Assembly (NCBI GenBank): GCA_945897185.1
Contig: CAMDFC010000001.1
Location: 1 to 64,000, forward strand
Direction: 5' to 3'
DNA from: Chitinophaga pinensis
GTDB taxonomy: Bacteria > Bacteroidota > Bacteroidia > Chitinophagales > Chitinophagaceae
DNA length: 64,000 nt
A model generated the notes under the pieces. The model searched no databases. It was not told the DNA's origin and saw only the letters and a program-made list of their open reading frames with translations. A program made the translations under genes and the position numbers. Numbering within the stretch: position 1 is the first letter of the stretch; each line of letters starts with the position of its first letter. Shown here piece after piece: positions 36,215 to 45,061 of this stretch.

Positions 36215-38023
36215 GTGGAAGAAAACACAACACTAACTAGCCCAGCAGTCTCAGCCCACGATGATTTCGATTGGAGCGTAGACAAAAGAAATGTCTCTCG
36301 TTACAATAACGAGGAGCAACTAAAATTTGATGCCGTATACGAAGGCACATTCAAGCAAATCACTGACGGTGAAATGGTTCAAGGTATTGTCGTAGGCGTT
36401 ACCAAAACCGACGTAGTGATTAACATTGGTTTCAAAAGTGATGGTCTTGTTTCGTTAAACGAATTCAGAGACATTCAAGGTTTGAAAACAGGTGATGTGG
36501 TTGAAGTAATGGTTGTTGAAAAAGAGGACAGGGAAGGTCATTTGCATTTGAGCCGCAAGCAAGCCCGTATCACTCGTGCTTGGGAGCGTATTGTTGACAT
36601 GCATAAGACTGGTGAAGTTGTTACAGGATATGTTACTAGTAAAACCAAAGGCGGTCTAATTGTAGACATCCTTGGAATGGAAACATTCCTACCAGGATCA
36701 CAAATTGATGTGAAGCCTGTAACGGACTACGATCAATTCGTAGGCAAGTCAATGGAATTCAAGGTGGTGAAGATCAACGAAATGATTAAAAATGCCGTTG
36801 TATCGCACAAAGCCCTCATTGAAAGTGACATCGAAGCACAACGTGCTGAGATTATGGGTAAACTTGAAAAAGGTCAGGTACTTGAAGGAACCATTAAAAA
36901 TATCACTGATTTCGGAGCATTCCTTGACCTAGGTGGCGTTGATGGTTTACTTTATATCACAGATATCAGTTGGGGCCGCATCAATCACCCTTCAGAGGTA
37001 TTGAAGCTCGACCAAAAGTTGAATGTTGTTGTTCTTGATTTTGATGATGAGAAGCGGAGAATAAGCCTTGGCTTGAAGCAATTAACTGCTCATCCATGGG
37101 ATACTCTTTCAGCTGACATTGTTGAAGCTGCTAATGTAAAAGGTAAAGTGGTTAATATTGAAGATTACGGTGCGTTCCTTGAGATCACGCCAGGTGTTGA
37201 AGGTCTTGTACACGTGAGTGAAATCACTTGGGCAAATACTCCAGTAAACGCAAAAGAATTTTTCAAATTAGGAGACGAGTATGAAGCTAAAGTGGTAACA
37301 CTTGATAAAAATAGCAGAAAAATGAGTCTCTCAATCAAGCAACTTTCTTTAGATCCTTGGAGCAAAATAGAAGACAAATTCCCAGTTGGAAGCCGTCACA
37401 ATGGTCTTGTAAAAAATATCACTCCATACGGAGTGTTTGTTGAATTACAGCCAGGCATTGGTGGTATGATTCACATCAGCGATCTTAGCTGGATGAAGCG
37501 TTTCAATCATCCTTCTGAGTTTACCAAGTCTGGTAGCCACATTGATGTGATGATTTTGAACATCGATAAAGAAAACAGGAAGCTACAACTTGGACACAAA
37601 CAGTTGGAAGAAGATCCTTGGAATACACTTCAAGAAACCTTTGCAATCGGTTCTGTACATGAAGGAACTGTAACTAAGAAGGACGATAAAGGTGCTGTTG
37701 TTCAGTTGCCTTACGGTCTTGAAGGTTTTGCGCCAGCACGACATCTTGTAAAAGAAGATGGTAAAACTGTAGGTGCAGATGAAACCATTCAATTTGTTGT
37801 TATCGAATTCGATCGCAACGAAAAGAGAATCGTTCTTAGTCACGCTCGCATTTGGGAGCAAGTGATTGCAGAAGAAAAAGAAGCAATTGTTAAGGAGAAG
37901 AAAGCTGACGCAGTTAAAACCAAAAAAGCTGTTAAGGACGTTCAAAACAAAGTGGAGAAATCAACTTTGGGAGACCTTGGCGTACTTGCTGAACTCAAAA
38001 AGAAAATGGAAGGAGGAGAGTAA
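36215..38023 (+). CDS. rpsA: 30S ribosomal protein S1
   Basis: 602 residues with six S1 (OB-fold) repeats: GEMVQGIVVGVTKTDVVINIGFKSDG, TGEVVTGYVTSKTKGGLIVDI, GQVLEGTIKNITDFGAFLDLGGVDGLLYITDISW, VKGKVVNIEDYGAFLEITPGVEGLVHVSEITW, RHNGLVKNITPYGVFVELQPGIGGMIHISDLSW and VHEGTVTKKDDKGAVVQLPYGLEGF. It delivers structured mRNAs to the 30S subunit. The start is GTG; the next in-frame ATG is about residue 54, inside the first repeat. It ends in a lysine-rich tail. It has its own promoter, leader and terminator. Confidence 0.98.
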   Translation: MEENTTLTSPAVSAHDDFDWSVDKRNVSRYNNEEQLKFDAVYEGTFKQITDGEMVQGIVVGVTKTDVVINIGFKSDGLVSLNEFRDIQGLKTGDVVEVMVVEKEDREGHLHLSRKQARITRAWERIVDMHKTGEVVTGYVTSKTKGGLIVDILGMETFLPGSQIDVKPVTDYDQFVGKSMEFKVVKINEMIKNAVVSHKALIESDIEAQRAEIMGKLEKGQVLEGTIKNITDFGAFLDLGGVDGLLYITDISWGRINHPSEVLKLDQKLNVVVLDFDDEKRRISLGLKQLTAHPWDTLSADIVEAANVKGKVVNIEDYGAFLEITPGVEGLVHVSEITWANTPVNAKEFFKLGDEYEAKVVTLDKNSRKMSLSIKQLSLDPWSKIEDKFPVGSRHNGLVKNITPYGVFVELQPGIGGMIHISDLSWMKRFNHPSEFTKSGSHIDVMILNIDKENRKLQLGHKQLEEDPWNTLQETFAIGSVHEGTVTKKDDKGAVVQLPYGLEGFAPARHLVKEDGKTVGADETIQFVVIEFDRNEKRIVLSHARIWEQVIAEEKEAIVKEKKADAVKTKKAVKDVQNKVEKSTLGDLGVLAELKKKMEGGE

Positions 38024-38045
38024 TCTTTTCTTAGTTGAAAATAGA

Positions 38046-38078
38046 AAGTCCCAATCATTTGATTGGGACTTTTTTTTA
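38046..38078 (+). terminator. Terminator of rpsA, probably bidirectional
   Basis: A 12-bp perfect inverted repeat (AAGTCCCAATCA at 38046-38057 with TGATTGGGACTT at 38060-38071) followed by eight or more T on the plus strand. On the minus strand it is followed by a T-rich tail, so it can also end the convergent HAD gene, whose coding region starts at 38076. Confidence 0.9.
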
Positions 38079-38735
38079 TAACAACTTTAAAAGTGTTTCG
38101 TTACTCATAGAATCAAGTGAAGCAAGCTTTAAGTCTGCAAGATTCCATTTTGTTTCGTTGAACTGATCTGGGTGGGGTACTACAACACATTTCATTCTTG
38201 CAGCTTTTGCCGCAATTAAACCATTGAAAGAATCTTCAAAGCAGAGACATTCAACAGGTTGGCTATTGAGTGCCAATGCGCAGTTAATAAATACTTGTGG
38301 ATGCGGTTTTCCAAAGGGCAGGTGTTCTGCAGAACATACAACAGTAAATTCATTTTGTAATCCAGTTTTTTCTAATACTGCATGTATAAGTGAGAGTGGC
38401 GAAGAGCTGGCCAAACCTATTTTTAAATTGGCTTTTTTTACGCTTTCAATAGCCAATTCAACACCTTTCATTGTAGTTCCTTTTTCAAAAACTTTGCCTA
38501 TTACGCGGCTGGTGATATCCGCTTCTGTTTCTTGTAGGTGCATTAAATCAATGTTGAATTTGCCAAGCCAGTATTCTAAAAATTCTTTTGTTCTCAAACC
38601 AGTTGAAGCGTAGTATTCGGTATGCCCTATATGAATATCGAATTTTGCCAGACTTTCCAATGCTGCTTCATACCATAATGGTTCTGAATCAATCAGCAAC
38701 CCATCCATGTCAAATATTACAGTAGTCGTTTTCAT
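38076..38735 (-). CDS. HAD-family sugar phosphatase/phosphoglucomutase-like protein
   Basis: 219 residues. HAD motif I FDMDGLLIDSEP with the nucleophile and acid aspartates, motif II ASSSPLS, motif III lysine in PFGKPHPQVF and motif IV CFEDSFNGLIAAKAA. The helical cap after motif I is of the beta-phosphoglucomutase/hexitol phosphatase (HxpB) type. Likely a cytosolic sugar-phosphate phosphatase; the substrate cannot be read from sequence. The gene stands alone, convergent with rpsA. Confidence 0.9.
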   Translation of the reverse strand: MKTTTVIFDMDGLLIDSEPLWYEAALESLAKFDIHIGHTEYYASTGLRTKEFLEYWLGKFNIDLMHLQETEADITSRVIGKVFEKGTTMKGVELAIESVKKANLKIGLASSSPLSLIHAVLEKTGLQNEFTVVCSAEHLPFGKPHPQVFINCALALNSQPVECLCFEDSFNGLIAAKAARMKCVVVPHPDQFNETKWNLADLKLASLDSMSNETLLKLL

Positions 38736-38847
38736 TAATTTTTATTAAAAATAATTCAATAACAAATGCAAAATCTCATTTTAGTAAAGTGGATTGAGTA
38801 TTGATAAAAAGTGACTTTATATTTGAATTTATTCCTATCTTGATAAT

Positions 38848-39609
38848 ATGTTGGTTGACAAGCTTAAGGAATTCAAGTTGATTCGAAAGCTGTTTTATGC
38901 AGTTGTTGGGATTATTACTTATCCGGGTCTCGCAATAATAAATAGAATCAAGATTACTGGGACAGAGTTCTTGTCACAGTTACCTAAGCAGAATGTTTTA
39001 TTTGTGAGTAATCACCAGACTTACTTTGCAGACGTGATGGCTTTCTTGCATGTTTTTTGTGCTGTAAAATGGCGAAAGATGAACAGACTAGGGATGCCCT
39101 ATTACTTGCTCAATCCATTTGTCAACGTTAATTTTATTGCTGCAGAAGAAACTATGAAAGACAACTTGCTTACTAAGCTTTTTACGCTGGCAGGCGCAGT
39201 TACAATCAAAAGGACCTGGCGTGCTGGTGGAAAGGACATTAAGCGGGAAGTGGATGCAGGTGATTATACCAAGATTTATGAAGCCCTAAGAAAGCGATGG
39301 GTCATTACTTTCCCTCAAGGCACAACAAAACCTTTTGCACCGGGAAGAAAGGGAACTGCGCACATTATTAAGGAACTGAATCCTATTGTTGTACCAGTTG
39401 TGATCAATGGTTTTTGGAGAGCCTTTAATAGAAAGGGTTTAAGATTTAAGAAGAAAGGAACATTATTGTCTATTCGTTTCAAGCAACCCATTCATTTTGA
39501 TCCTAGTCTAAATATTGATGAAATTCTTGAACAAATCATGGATGCAATCGAACAGAGTAAGCAATTCATGATGAGTGATAAGCACCATATCGAGGGGGCT
39601 CCTGTTTAA
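38848..39609 (+). CDS. Lysophospholipid acyltransferase-family protein with altered motifs
   Basis: 253 residues of the PlsC/LPLAT fold with a hydrophobic N-terminal helix (LFYAVVGIITYPGLAII). The catalytic motif reads SNHQTYFADV, with five residues between His and Asp rather than the usual four, and the substrate motif is FPQGTTKPF, with Gln in place of the Glu of FPEGTR. Both changes read clearly in the DNA. Later VVPVVINGFWRAF matches the fourth block. The protein probably acylates a lipid or amino-lipid, but its acceptor is open. Convergent with the thioesterase gene. Confidence 0.8.
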   Translation: MLVDKLKEFKLIRKLFYAVVGIITYPGLAIINRIKITGTEFLSQLPKQNVLFVSNHQTYFADVMAFLHVFCAVKWRKMNRLGMPYYLLNPFVNVNFIAAEETMKDNLLTKLFTLAGAVTIKRTWRAGGKDIKREVDAGDYTKIYEALRKRWVITFPQGTTKPFAPGRKGTAHIIKELNPIVVPVVINGFWRAFNRKGLRFKKKGTLLSIRFKQPIHFDPSLNIDEILEQIMDAIEQSKQFMMSDKHHIEGAPV

Positions 39610-39612
39610 GTT

Positions 39613-40128
39613 TTATTCATGGGTGAACAAGGCTTTCAATTCTGTTGCATCTTCTGGTCTCATTTTTTTTGCCAGAATGAGTCTCAGCTGTCTTCTTCTT
39701 AATGCGCCATCAAAGATTTTTTTCTCTTCTTCATTTTCGGGAATAAGTGCTGGGACAGGCCTCGGTTTTCCATTGGCATCAATTGCTACAAAAGTTAAGT
39801 AAGCTTCATTGCTTCTGTATTTGTATTGTTGAGTAAGATCTTCTCCCCAAACTTTGATGTGAATTTCCATTGAAGTATTGAATGAACGGGAAACCTGTGC
39901 TTCGATATGTACTACATGTCCGAGTTTTATTGCTGCTTCAAAAGAAATATTGTCAACAGACACTGTTACGCAAGAAAAATTACAATGTTTTCCGGCTGCA
40001 ATCCCTGCTGCTATATCCATCCAATACATCAATCTTCCTCCCATCAAGGAGCCATAAAAATTGGTATCATTGGGCAACACGAGCTCAGACATATTCACTT
40101 TTGTTTCAGATGCTTTTTTTTCTTTCAT
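39613..40128 (-). CDS. Acyl-CoA thioesterase, BACH/YciA type
   Basis: 171 residues, one hotdog domain: MSELVLPNDTNFYGSLMGGRLMYWMDIAAGIAAGKH, with the active-site asparagine and aspartate, then VSVDNISFEAAIKLGHVVHIEAQV and YRSNEAYLTFVAID. It hydrolyses acyl-CoA esters. Third gene of a minus-strand set (photolyase homologue, dipeptide epimerase, thioesterase), 10 bp after the epimerase stop. Confidence 0.9.
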   Translation of the reverse strand: MKEKKASETKVNMSELVLPNDTNFYGSLMGGRLMYWMDIAAGIAAGKHCNFSCVTVSVDNISFEAAIKLGHVVHIEAQVSRSFNTSMEIHIKVWGEDLTQQYKYRSNEAYLTFVAIDANGKPRPVPALIPENEEEKKIFDGALRRRQLRLILAKKMRPEDATELKALFTHE

Positions 40129-40138
40129 TGTTTAAAAT

Positions 40139-41236
40139 TTAAATCACAAATTTTTCGGCCGCTAAAAGATAGGTTGGATCGATATCTGCGCCTATACCCG
40201 GCGTTTCATCCAGTTCTAGAAAATAATTATTGTATCTCGCACCTCCAATAACTGGATCATAGAGGTGTCCTAATAAACAGGTATCAAGATCGTAAAATTG
40301 CAGGTTGTTGTTGGCCATGGCAAGATGCACTTTTGCTGTGAGTGCTAAGCGACTTTCTACCATACCTCCGAGCATGCAGGGCATGTTGTATTTAGCTGCA
40401 GTATTTGCTATTTTAATCGCTTCCAAAATTCCTCCGGATTTAGCAAGTTTGATGTTGATGAAATCACAACTCTTGCTCTTGATTAAACGTTCAGCATCGT
40501 AGTGGTCAAAAACACTCTCATCTGCCATAATAGGGACTTTCACTTTTGATTTCAGCTCAGGCAATAGCGGATCATATTTCTTATGCATAGGCTGCTCGCA
40601 AAATTGGATATCAAATGAGGCAATGGCTTCCAGTGTTTTCAATGCTGTAGGATAGTCCCAACCTTGGTTGGCGTCTGCTCTTAATTTGATTGATGGTCCA
40701 ACAGCGGCTCTTATTTTTTGTATCCTTGTAATATCTTCTGCACCGTTTTTTCCCAACTTGATTTTAATAATCTTTACACCCTGTGTTACAAATGCTGCAG
40801 CTGTTTCTGCCATTTTTTCTGGCGTGTTGATACCAATGGTGAGGTCTGTTTGAATTTCCTTCTTTGCCCCACCCAAAAACGCGTATAAGGGTTGGTTAGC
40901 AGCTTTTGAGGCAATATCATACAATGCCATATCAAAAGCACTTTTTATTGTTTTGTTGAAAGCAATAAAAGCATCCAATTCATTCAATCGCTCTTCAATC
41001 TCTAGCGGGTTTTTCCCAATCAATAATTTTGCCAATTGATTGCCAACATACATGCAAGTATCCTGTGTTTCACCAACCAACATGGGGAAAGGGCTACATT
41101 CTCCTACACCGGTAATTCCATGGTTGGTGTGTACACGTAAATAGACATTTTCTGCTGCATAACAGGTCTCAGTGGCTATCACAAATGGCTCCATGGGGAT
41201 GGTGAGTCGGAATAGCTCTATTGAGGTTATTTTCAT
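40139..41236 (-). CDS. Dipeptide epimerase (enolase superfamily)
   Basis: 365 residues, most like L-Ala-D/L-Glu epimerases that recycle murein peptides. The barrel shows the paired lysines in KIIKIKLG, metal ligands in LRADANQGW, CEQPM and MADESV, and the second base lysine in FINIKLAKSGGI. The capping domain FVIATETCYAAENVYLRVHTN and GVGECSPFP at the start fit the subgroup. Exact dipeptide specificity cannot be told. 25 bp downstream of the photolyase homologue. Confidence 0.88.
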   Translation of the reverse strand: MKITSIELFRLTIPMEPFVIATETCYAAENVYLRVHTNHGITGVGECSPFPMLVGETQDTCMYVGNQLAKLLIGKNPLEIEERLNELDAFIAFNKTIKSAFDMALYDIASKAANQPLYAFLGGAKKEIQTDLTIGINTPEKMAETAAAFVTQGVKIIKIKLGKNGAEDITRIQKIRAAVGPSIKLRADANQGWDYPTALKTLEAIASFDIQFCEQPMHKKYDPLLPELKSKVKVPIMADESVFDHYDAERLIKSKSCDFINIKLAKSGGILEAIKIANTAAKYNMPCMLGGMVESRLALTAKVHLAMANNNLQFYDLDTCLLGHLYDPVIGGARYNNYFLELDETPGIGADIDPTYLLAAEKFVI

Positions 41237-41261
41237 GGTAGCAGGAGCTTAATTTCGATGA

Positions 41262-42785
41262 CTAAGTTACTGTTTCCAGCTCATTATCCAGCTTTTTGAA
41301 AAAAGCATTGGCAGCGTGGATATGGTCGTTTTGTTTTTGGGCTGACATTTTATCAAAGGTATGTACCAGCATGCCCAGTCTTGGGTTTTTTAAGAAAAAC
41401 TGCCTTTGTTTATGCATGAAGTTCCAAAATAAACTATCCCATATAAAATGCCAGGTATCTTGGGCATCCGTTTTTTCTTTTTTATAATCACTCATTTTGA
41501 AAAGGTAATTGCTGCCACTGATATAGGGCTTGGTGGTAATGGTTCCGCCATCAGCAAACTGGGTCATGCCATACACATTTGGAACCATCACCCAATCATA
41601 GGCATCCACAAACATTTCCATAAACCAACGGTGCACTTCATCAGGGTCAAATTCACAAAGCAAGAAAAAATTTCCCAATACCATTAATCTTTCAATGTGG
41701 TGGGCATATCCTGATTTAAGGATTTTTTTTATAACATCATCAATTGGGGGAATGCCAGTTGTGCCGTTGTAAAAGGAGCTGGGTATTTTTCGCTTGAATC
41801 CCCAAAAGTTTTTAGTTCTTTGTATGTTTCCATTTAATAGATAGGTAGCACGTATATATTCTCTCCATCCTACAATCTGGCGAATAAATCCTTCAGTTGA
41901 GTTCAACGGGATATTGTGTTTACTTGCATAGGAAATAGCTTCATCTACCACCTCTCTTGGAGTAATGAGTCCAATGTTAATGCTGGGAGAAAGTAAACTA
42001 TGAAAAATGAAATGTTCTTCTTTGGCAATTGCATCCTCGTATTCTCCAAAATGATGAAAGCGGGTGGTGAGAAAATGCTGTAAGTTGTCCAACGCCTGCT
42101 TTCTTGTCCAAGCCCATGGAAACTGGCCTGGCATGAATTCAGTTGATCCAGGGTTATTTGCAAATTCCAGTTCTACGTCTTTATGTGCTTTTTGCAAATG
42201 GTTATCCGATGCTGGGAAAATTGGTACAGGGATTACTACCTCTTTTGGTAGTTTTTTTCGATTGTCTGCATCGAAGGTCCATTTTCCACCCAGGGGTGTT
42301 TTGTTTTCCTCCAAAAGCAGGTTTAATTTCTTTCTTTGGTAGATATAGAAATCCGTTTGATGGTATTGTTTTTTGCCTTTAAAAAAATCATCTATTTCTT
42401 GTAAGCCCGTGAGGAAGTCGGGCCCTTCAATCCATTCAATATTTATTTTATTTTTTTTCGCAGATTGGTCAACACGCCTCTTAAGCAACGCATCATTAGG
42501 AAAACAAGATTTGGCCTTGGTGACACCTAATTTTCCTAGGTGTTTCATCAGTTGGTCAACAGCGGCATTTTTGTCATTCGATTCAATATAAGTAACAATG
42601 TTCTTTTTTTCTCTAAGCGCTGATGCATAGGCCTGCATACTTGCTTTGTGTAAGACAATTTTTTGTTTATGGAAAAGAAATTGTTTGAAGAATAGCTCTT
42701 CTTCTACCATGTATACAGGAATGTTACTGTCTATTGCAGGATGGTTATGGAAAAGTTGGTGGGGAAAAATCAAAGAAACTTTCAT
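41262..42785 (-). CDS. Cryptochrome/photolyase-related protein (FeS-BCP family) lacking most Fe-S cysteines
   Basis: 507 residues, the length and layout of bacterial (6-4) photolyases such as PhrB: N-terminal alpha/beta domain starting VSLIFPHQLF, then the helical FAD domain with GWREYIRATYLL, HHIERLMVLGNFFLLCEFDPDEVHRWFME, DAYDWVMVPNVYGMTQFADGG and ISGSNYLFKMSDY. PhrB relatives bind a 4Fe-4S cluster through four cysteines. Only the first is kept here (LLCEFDP). The region that should supply CxxC and a further Cys reads MSDYKKEKTDAQDTW with none. It may repair UV lesions or sense light. First gene of its operon. Confidence 0.88.
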   Translation of the reverse strand: MKVSLIFPHQLFHNHPAIDSNIPVYMVEEELFFKQFLFHKQKIVLHKASMQAYASALREKKNIVTYIESNDKNAAVDQLMKHLGKLGVTKAKSCFPNDALLKRRVDQSAKKNKINIEWIEGPDFLTGLQEIDDFFKGKKQYHQTDFYIYQRKKLNLLLEENKTPLGGKWTFDADNRKKLPKEVVIPVPIFPASDNHLQKAHKDVELEFANNPGSTEFMPGQFPWAWTRKQALDNLQHFLTTRFHHFGEYEDAIAKEEHFIFHSLLSPSINIGLITPREVVDEAISYASKHNIPLNSTEGFIRQIVGWREYIRATYLLNGNIQRTKNFWGFKRKIPSSFYNGTTGIPPIDDVIKKILKSGYAHHIERLMVLGNFFLLCEFDPDEVHRWFMEMFVDAYDWVMVPNVYGMTQFADGGTITTKPYISGSNYLFKMSDYKKEKTDAQDTWHFIWDSLFWNFMHKQRQFFLKNPRLGMLVHTFDKMSAQKQNDHIHAANAFFKKLDNELETVT

Positions 42786-42835
42786 AGTCCATAAAACAAT
42801 TTTTCTTTTGGAATGTTTAAAAATAAAATAAGCAA

Positions 42836-43552
42836 ATGGAAAAACTCACAGCAAAGAAAGTGGTGGTAACTGGAGCGACTGGCGGAATTGGAAGACAGTT
42901 GGTGAAATTGTTGCATCAGAGTGGCGCAGAAGTTTTTATAACTGGCAGAAACGCTGAAAAATTAAATGAAATTGTTGTTGAGTTTGGATTAAGGCCAACT
43001 CATTTTTTTGCAGCGGACATAAGCAATACGGAACAGATGGAGGCTTTTGGAAAGAAAGTGCATGCTGAGATGGGTACGCCAGATATACTTATTAACCTTG
43101 CTGGAATAGGAATTATTAAATCAATGGATCACCTTACTGCAGAAGAGTTTTCAAGATCATTAAATACCAATTTATTGGGGACTTTCTTGTTTGTGAAAAC
43201 TTTTCTTCCAGCCATGAAGGAAGTAAAAAAAGGATTAATTATAAATGTGCCTGGGGTATTGGGGAAAGTGCCTATGGCAGGTGCTGCAGCCTACTCGGCT
43301 AGTAAGTATGGTATTGTAGGAATGATGCAAAGCGTGAGGGAAGAGTTAAAAAGAACCGAGATAAGAATTACCAACCTGTTTCTTGGTGGTGTAGATTCAC
43401 CATTCTGGGATACGATTGATTTGAAAGTGCAAAAAGACAAAATGATTCGGGAAGAAGAAGCCGCTAGATCTATTTGGTTTCTTTGTCAGCAACCTGCCAG
43501 TGGTGTTGTAAGTGAAATGGTTTTACAACCGTTTAATCACCAGGCCATCTAA
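42836..43552 (+). CDS. Short-chain dehydrogenase/reductase
   Basis: 238 residues. Rossmann motif VTGATGGIGRQL, DILINLAGIG, and the YSASKYG active site are intact. However, the block that normally reads NISS, with the catalytic serine 13 residues before the tyrosine, is NVPG here, so the serine is a glycine. Substrate unknown; family members act on many alcohols and carbonyls. The gene ends at the base next to the mgtE stop codon on the other strand. Confidence 0.9.
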   Translation: MEKLTAKKVVVTGATGGIGRQLVKLLHQSGAEVFITGRNAEKLNEIVVEFGLRPTHFFAADISNTEQMEAFGKKVHAEMGTPDILINLAGIGIIKSMDHLTAEEFSRSLNTNLLGTFLFVKTFLPAMKEVKKGLIINVPGVLGKVPMAGAAAYSASKYGIVGMMQSVREELKRTEIRITNLFLGGVDSPFWDTIDLKVQKDKMIREEEAARSIWFLCQQPASGVVSEMVLQPFNHQAI

Positions 43553-44944
43553 CTAAAGCATAGTTCCTTTTAAGAACAGGTAGGCGCAATTAAAATAGAT
43601 AATTACTCCGGTAACATCAACCAGCGTTGCAACGAATGGGGCGGATGACACTGCAGGATCAGCTCCGAGTCTCTTTAGTACGATGGGCAACATTGATCCG
43701 GATATGGTACCAAACATCACCACTCCAATGAGAGATACGCCCACTACTGTTGCAATCAATAGATAGTGAACACCGTAAACTTCGGGAAAGATTTGTGACC
43801 AAAGTACCACCCTCATAAACCCAATCAATCCGAGAACGGTTCCAAGCATAATGCCAGAAATGATTTCTCGTTTCATAACACGCCACCAGTCCGCTATTGT
43901 TACTTCTCCAACTGTTAGGGCTTGTATGATTAAAGAGGATGCCTGAGAGCCCGTATTGCCTCCACTCGAAATAATTAAGGGTATAAATAGGGAAAGAATA
44001 AGTGCTTTTTCTAGCGCCAATTCATAACTGGCCATTGCGGTTGCTGTAAGCATTTCACCGAGGAAAAGAACAATGAGCCAACCAACTCTTTTTTTGAAAA
44101 GGTTAAAAATAGATATTTCGAGGTAGGGTTCTTCCAGTGCTTCGGTACCTCCCATCTTTTGCATATCCTCGCTGAACTCTTCATTGGCCACCCAAAGTAC
44201 ATCATCAATCGTTACAATACCCAACAGGATGTTGTTGTTGTCTACTACTGGAAGTGCCACGCGGTTGTTCATTTTGAAAACCTGGTTGGCCTTTTCTTGG
44301 TCGTCGTATACGTTTAGTTCAATATAGCGCCCATCGGTGAGTTCACTTACCAAACGGTCTGTTGGCGACAACAGAAATTCTCTGATTCTTACATCGTCTA
44401 CCAACTGACCTTGGTCGTTGATTACATAAATAACATCAATGGTCTCTGATTCTTGTCCAACTTCTCTAATATGTTCCAAAACCTCTGCTATAGTCCAATC
44501 TGCTTGTACAGATATATAATCAGGCGTCATAAGCCTGCCAACACTGTATTCTGGATATCCCAAAAGTGATAATGTGATTTTTCTCTCTTCTGGGTTCAGC
44601 AGTTTGATCAACTCCCTCACTACACTGGTGGGAAGTTCTTCCAAAAAGGAAGTACGGTCATCTGCGGGTAATTCATTTAATAAGGCTGCAGTCTTGAGGG
44701 GTTGCAATTCATGAATGATGGTCTTTTGTGTACCCAATTCAAGAATTTTGAAAGCGCCCGCAGCCCGATGTACGGAAAGTGCAGCTACAATTTCTGTGGC
44801 AGATTCTTCATATTCTTCAATCAGTTCGGCTACATCGCTGATGTTCAGGTTGTTCACAAACTCATGCATACTCATTTTGTTCTCATCCGCTTGGATAAGT
44901 TCAAATTGCTCTTGTATGCTTTGGTTGTTTGCAACCTGGGTCAT
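43553..44944 (-). CDS. mgtE: Magnesium transporter MgtE
   Basis: 463 residues. N-terminal superhelical domain (ALLNELPADDRTSFLEELP), a CBS pair (GRLMTPDYISVQADWTIAEVLEHI and NRVALPVVDNNNILLGIVTIDDVL) that senses cytosolic magnesium, then five membrane helices with the pore motif IPLIISSGGNTGSQASSLIIQAL and the conserved GADPAVSSAPFVATLVDV. Dimeric inner-membrane channel. No M-box-like leader is obvious in the 117 bp to the divergent acyl-CoA dehydrogenase. Confidence 0.96.
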   Translation of the reverse strand: MTQVANNQSIQEQFELIQADENKMSMHEFVNNLNISDVAELIEEYEESATEIVAALSVHRAAGAFKILELGTQKTIIHELQPLKTAALLNELPADDRTSFLEELPTSVVRELIKLLNPEERKITLSLLGYPEYSVGRLMTPDYISVQADWTIAEVLEHIREVGQESETIDVIYVINDQGQLVDDVRIREFLLSPTDRLVSELTDGRYIELNVYDDQEKANQVFKMNNRVALPVVDNNNILLGIVTIDDVLWVANEEFSEDMQKMGGTEALEEPYLEISIFNLFKKRVGWLIVLFLGEMLTATAMASYELALEKALILSLFIPLIISSGGNTGSQASSLIIQALTVGEVTIADWWRVMKREIISGIMLGTVLGLIGFMRVVLWSQIFPEVYGVHYLLIATVVGVSLIGVVMFGTISGSMLPIVLKRLGADPAVSSAPFVATLVDVTGVIIYFNCAYLFLKGTML

Positions 44945-45061
44945 TGTGTATAATTTAAGCTAAATTAATCATAGTTTATTACGCTACAATATTAACTTAT
45001 CTCAAACCGAAGACAGGCATAAACAAGCTACATTTTCATTAATTTCGTATAAACATTTGAC

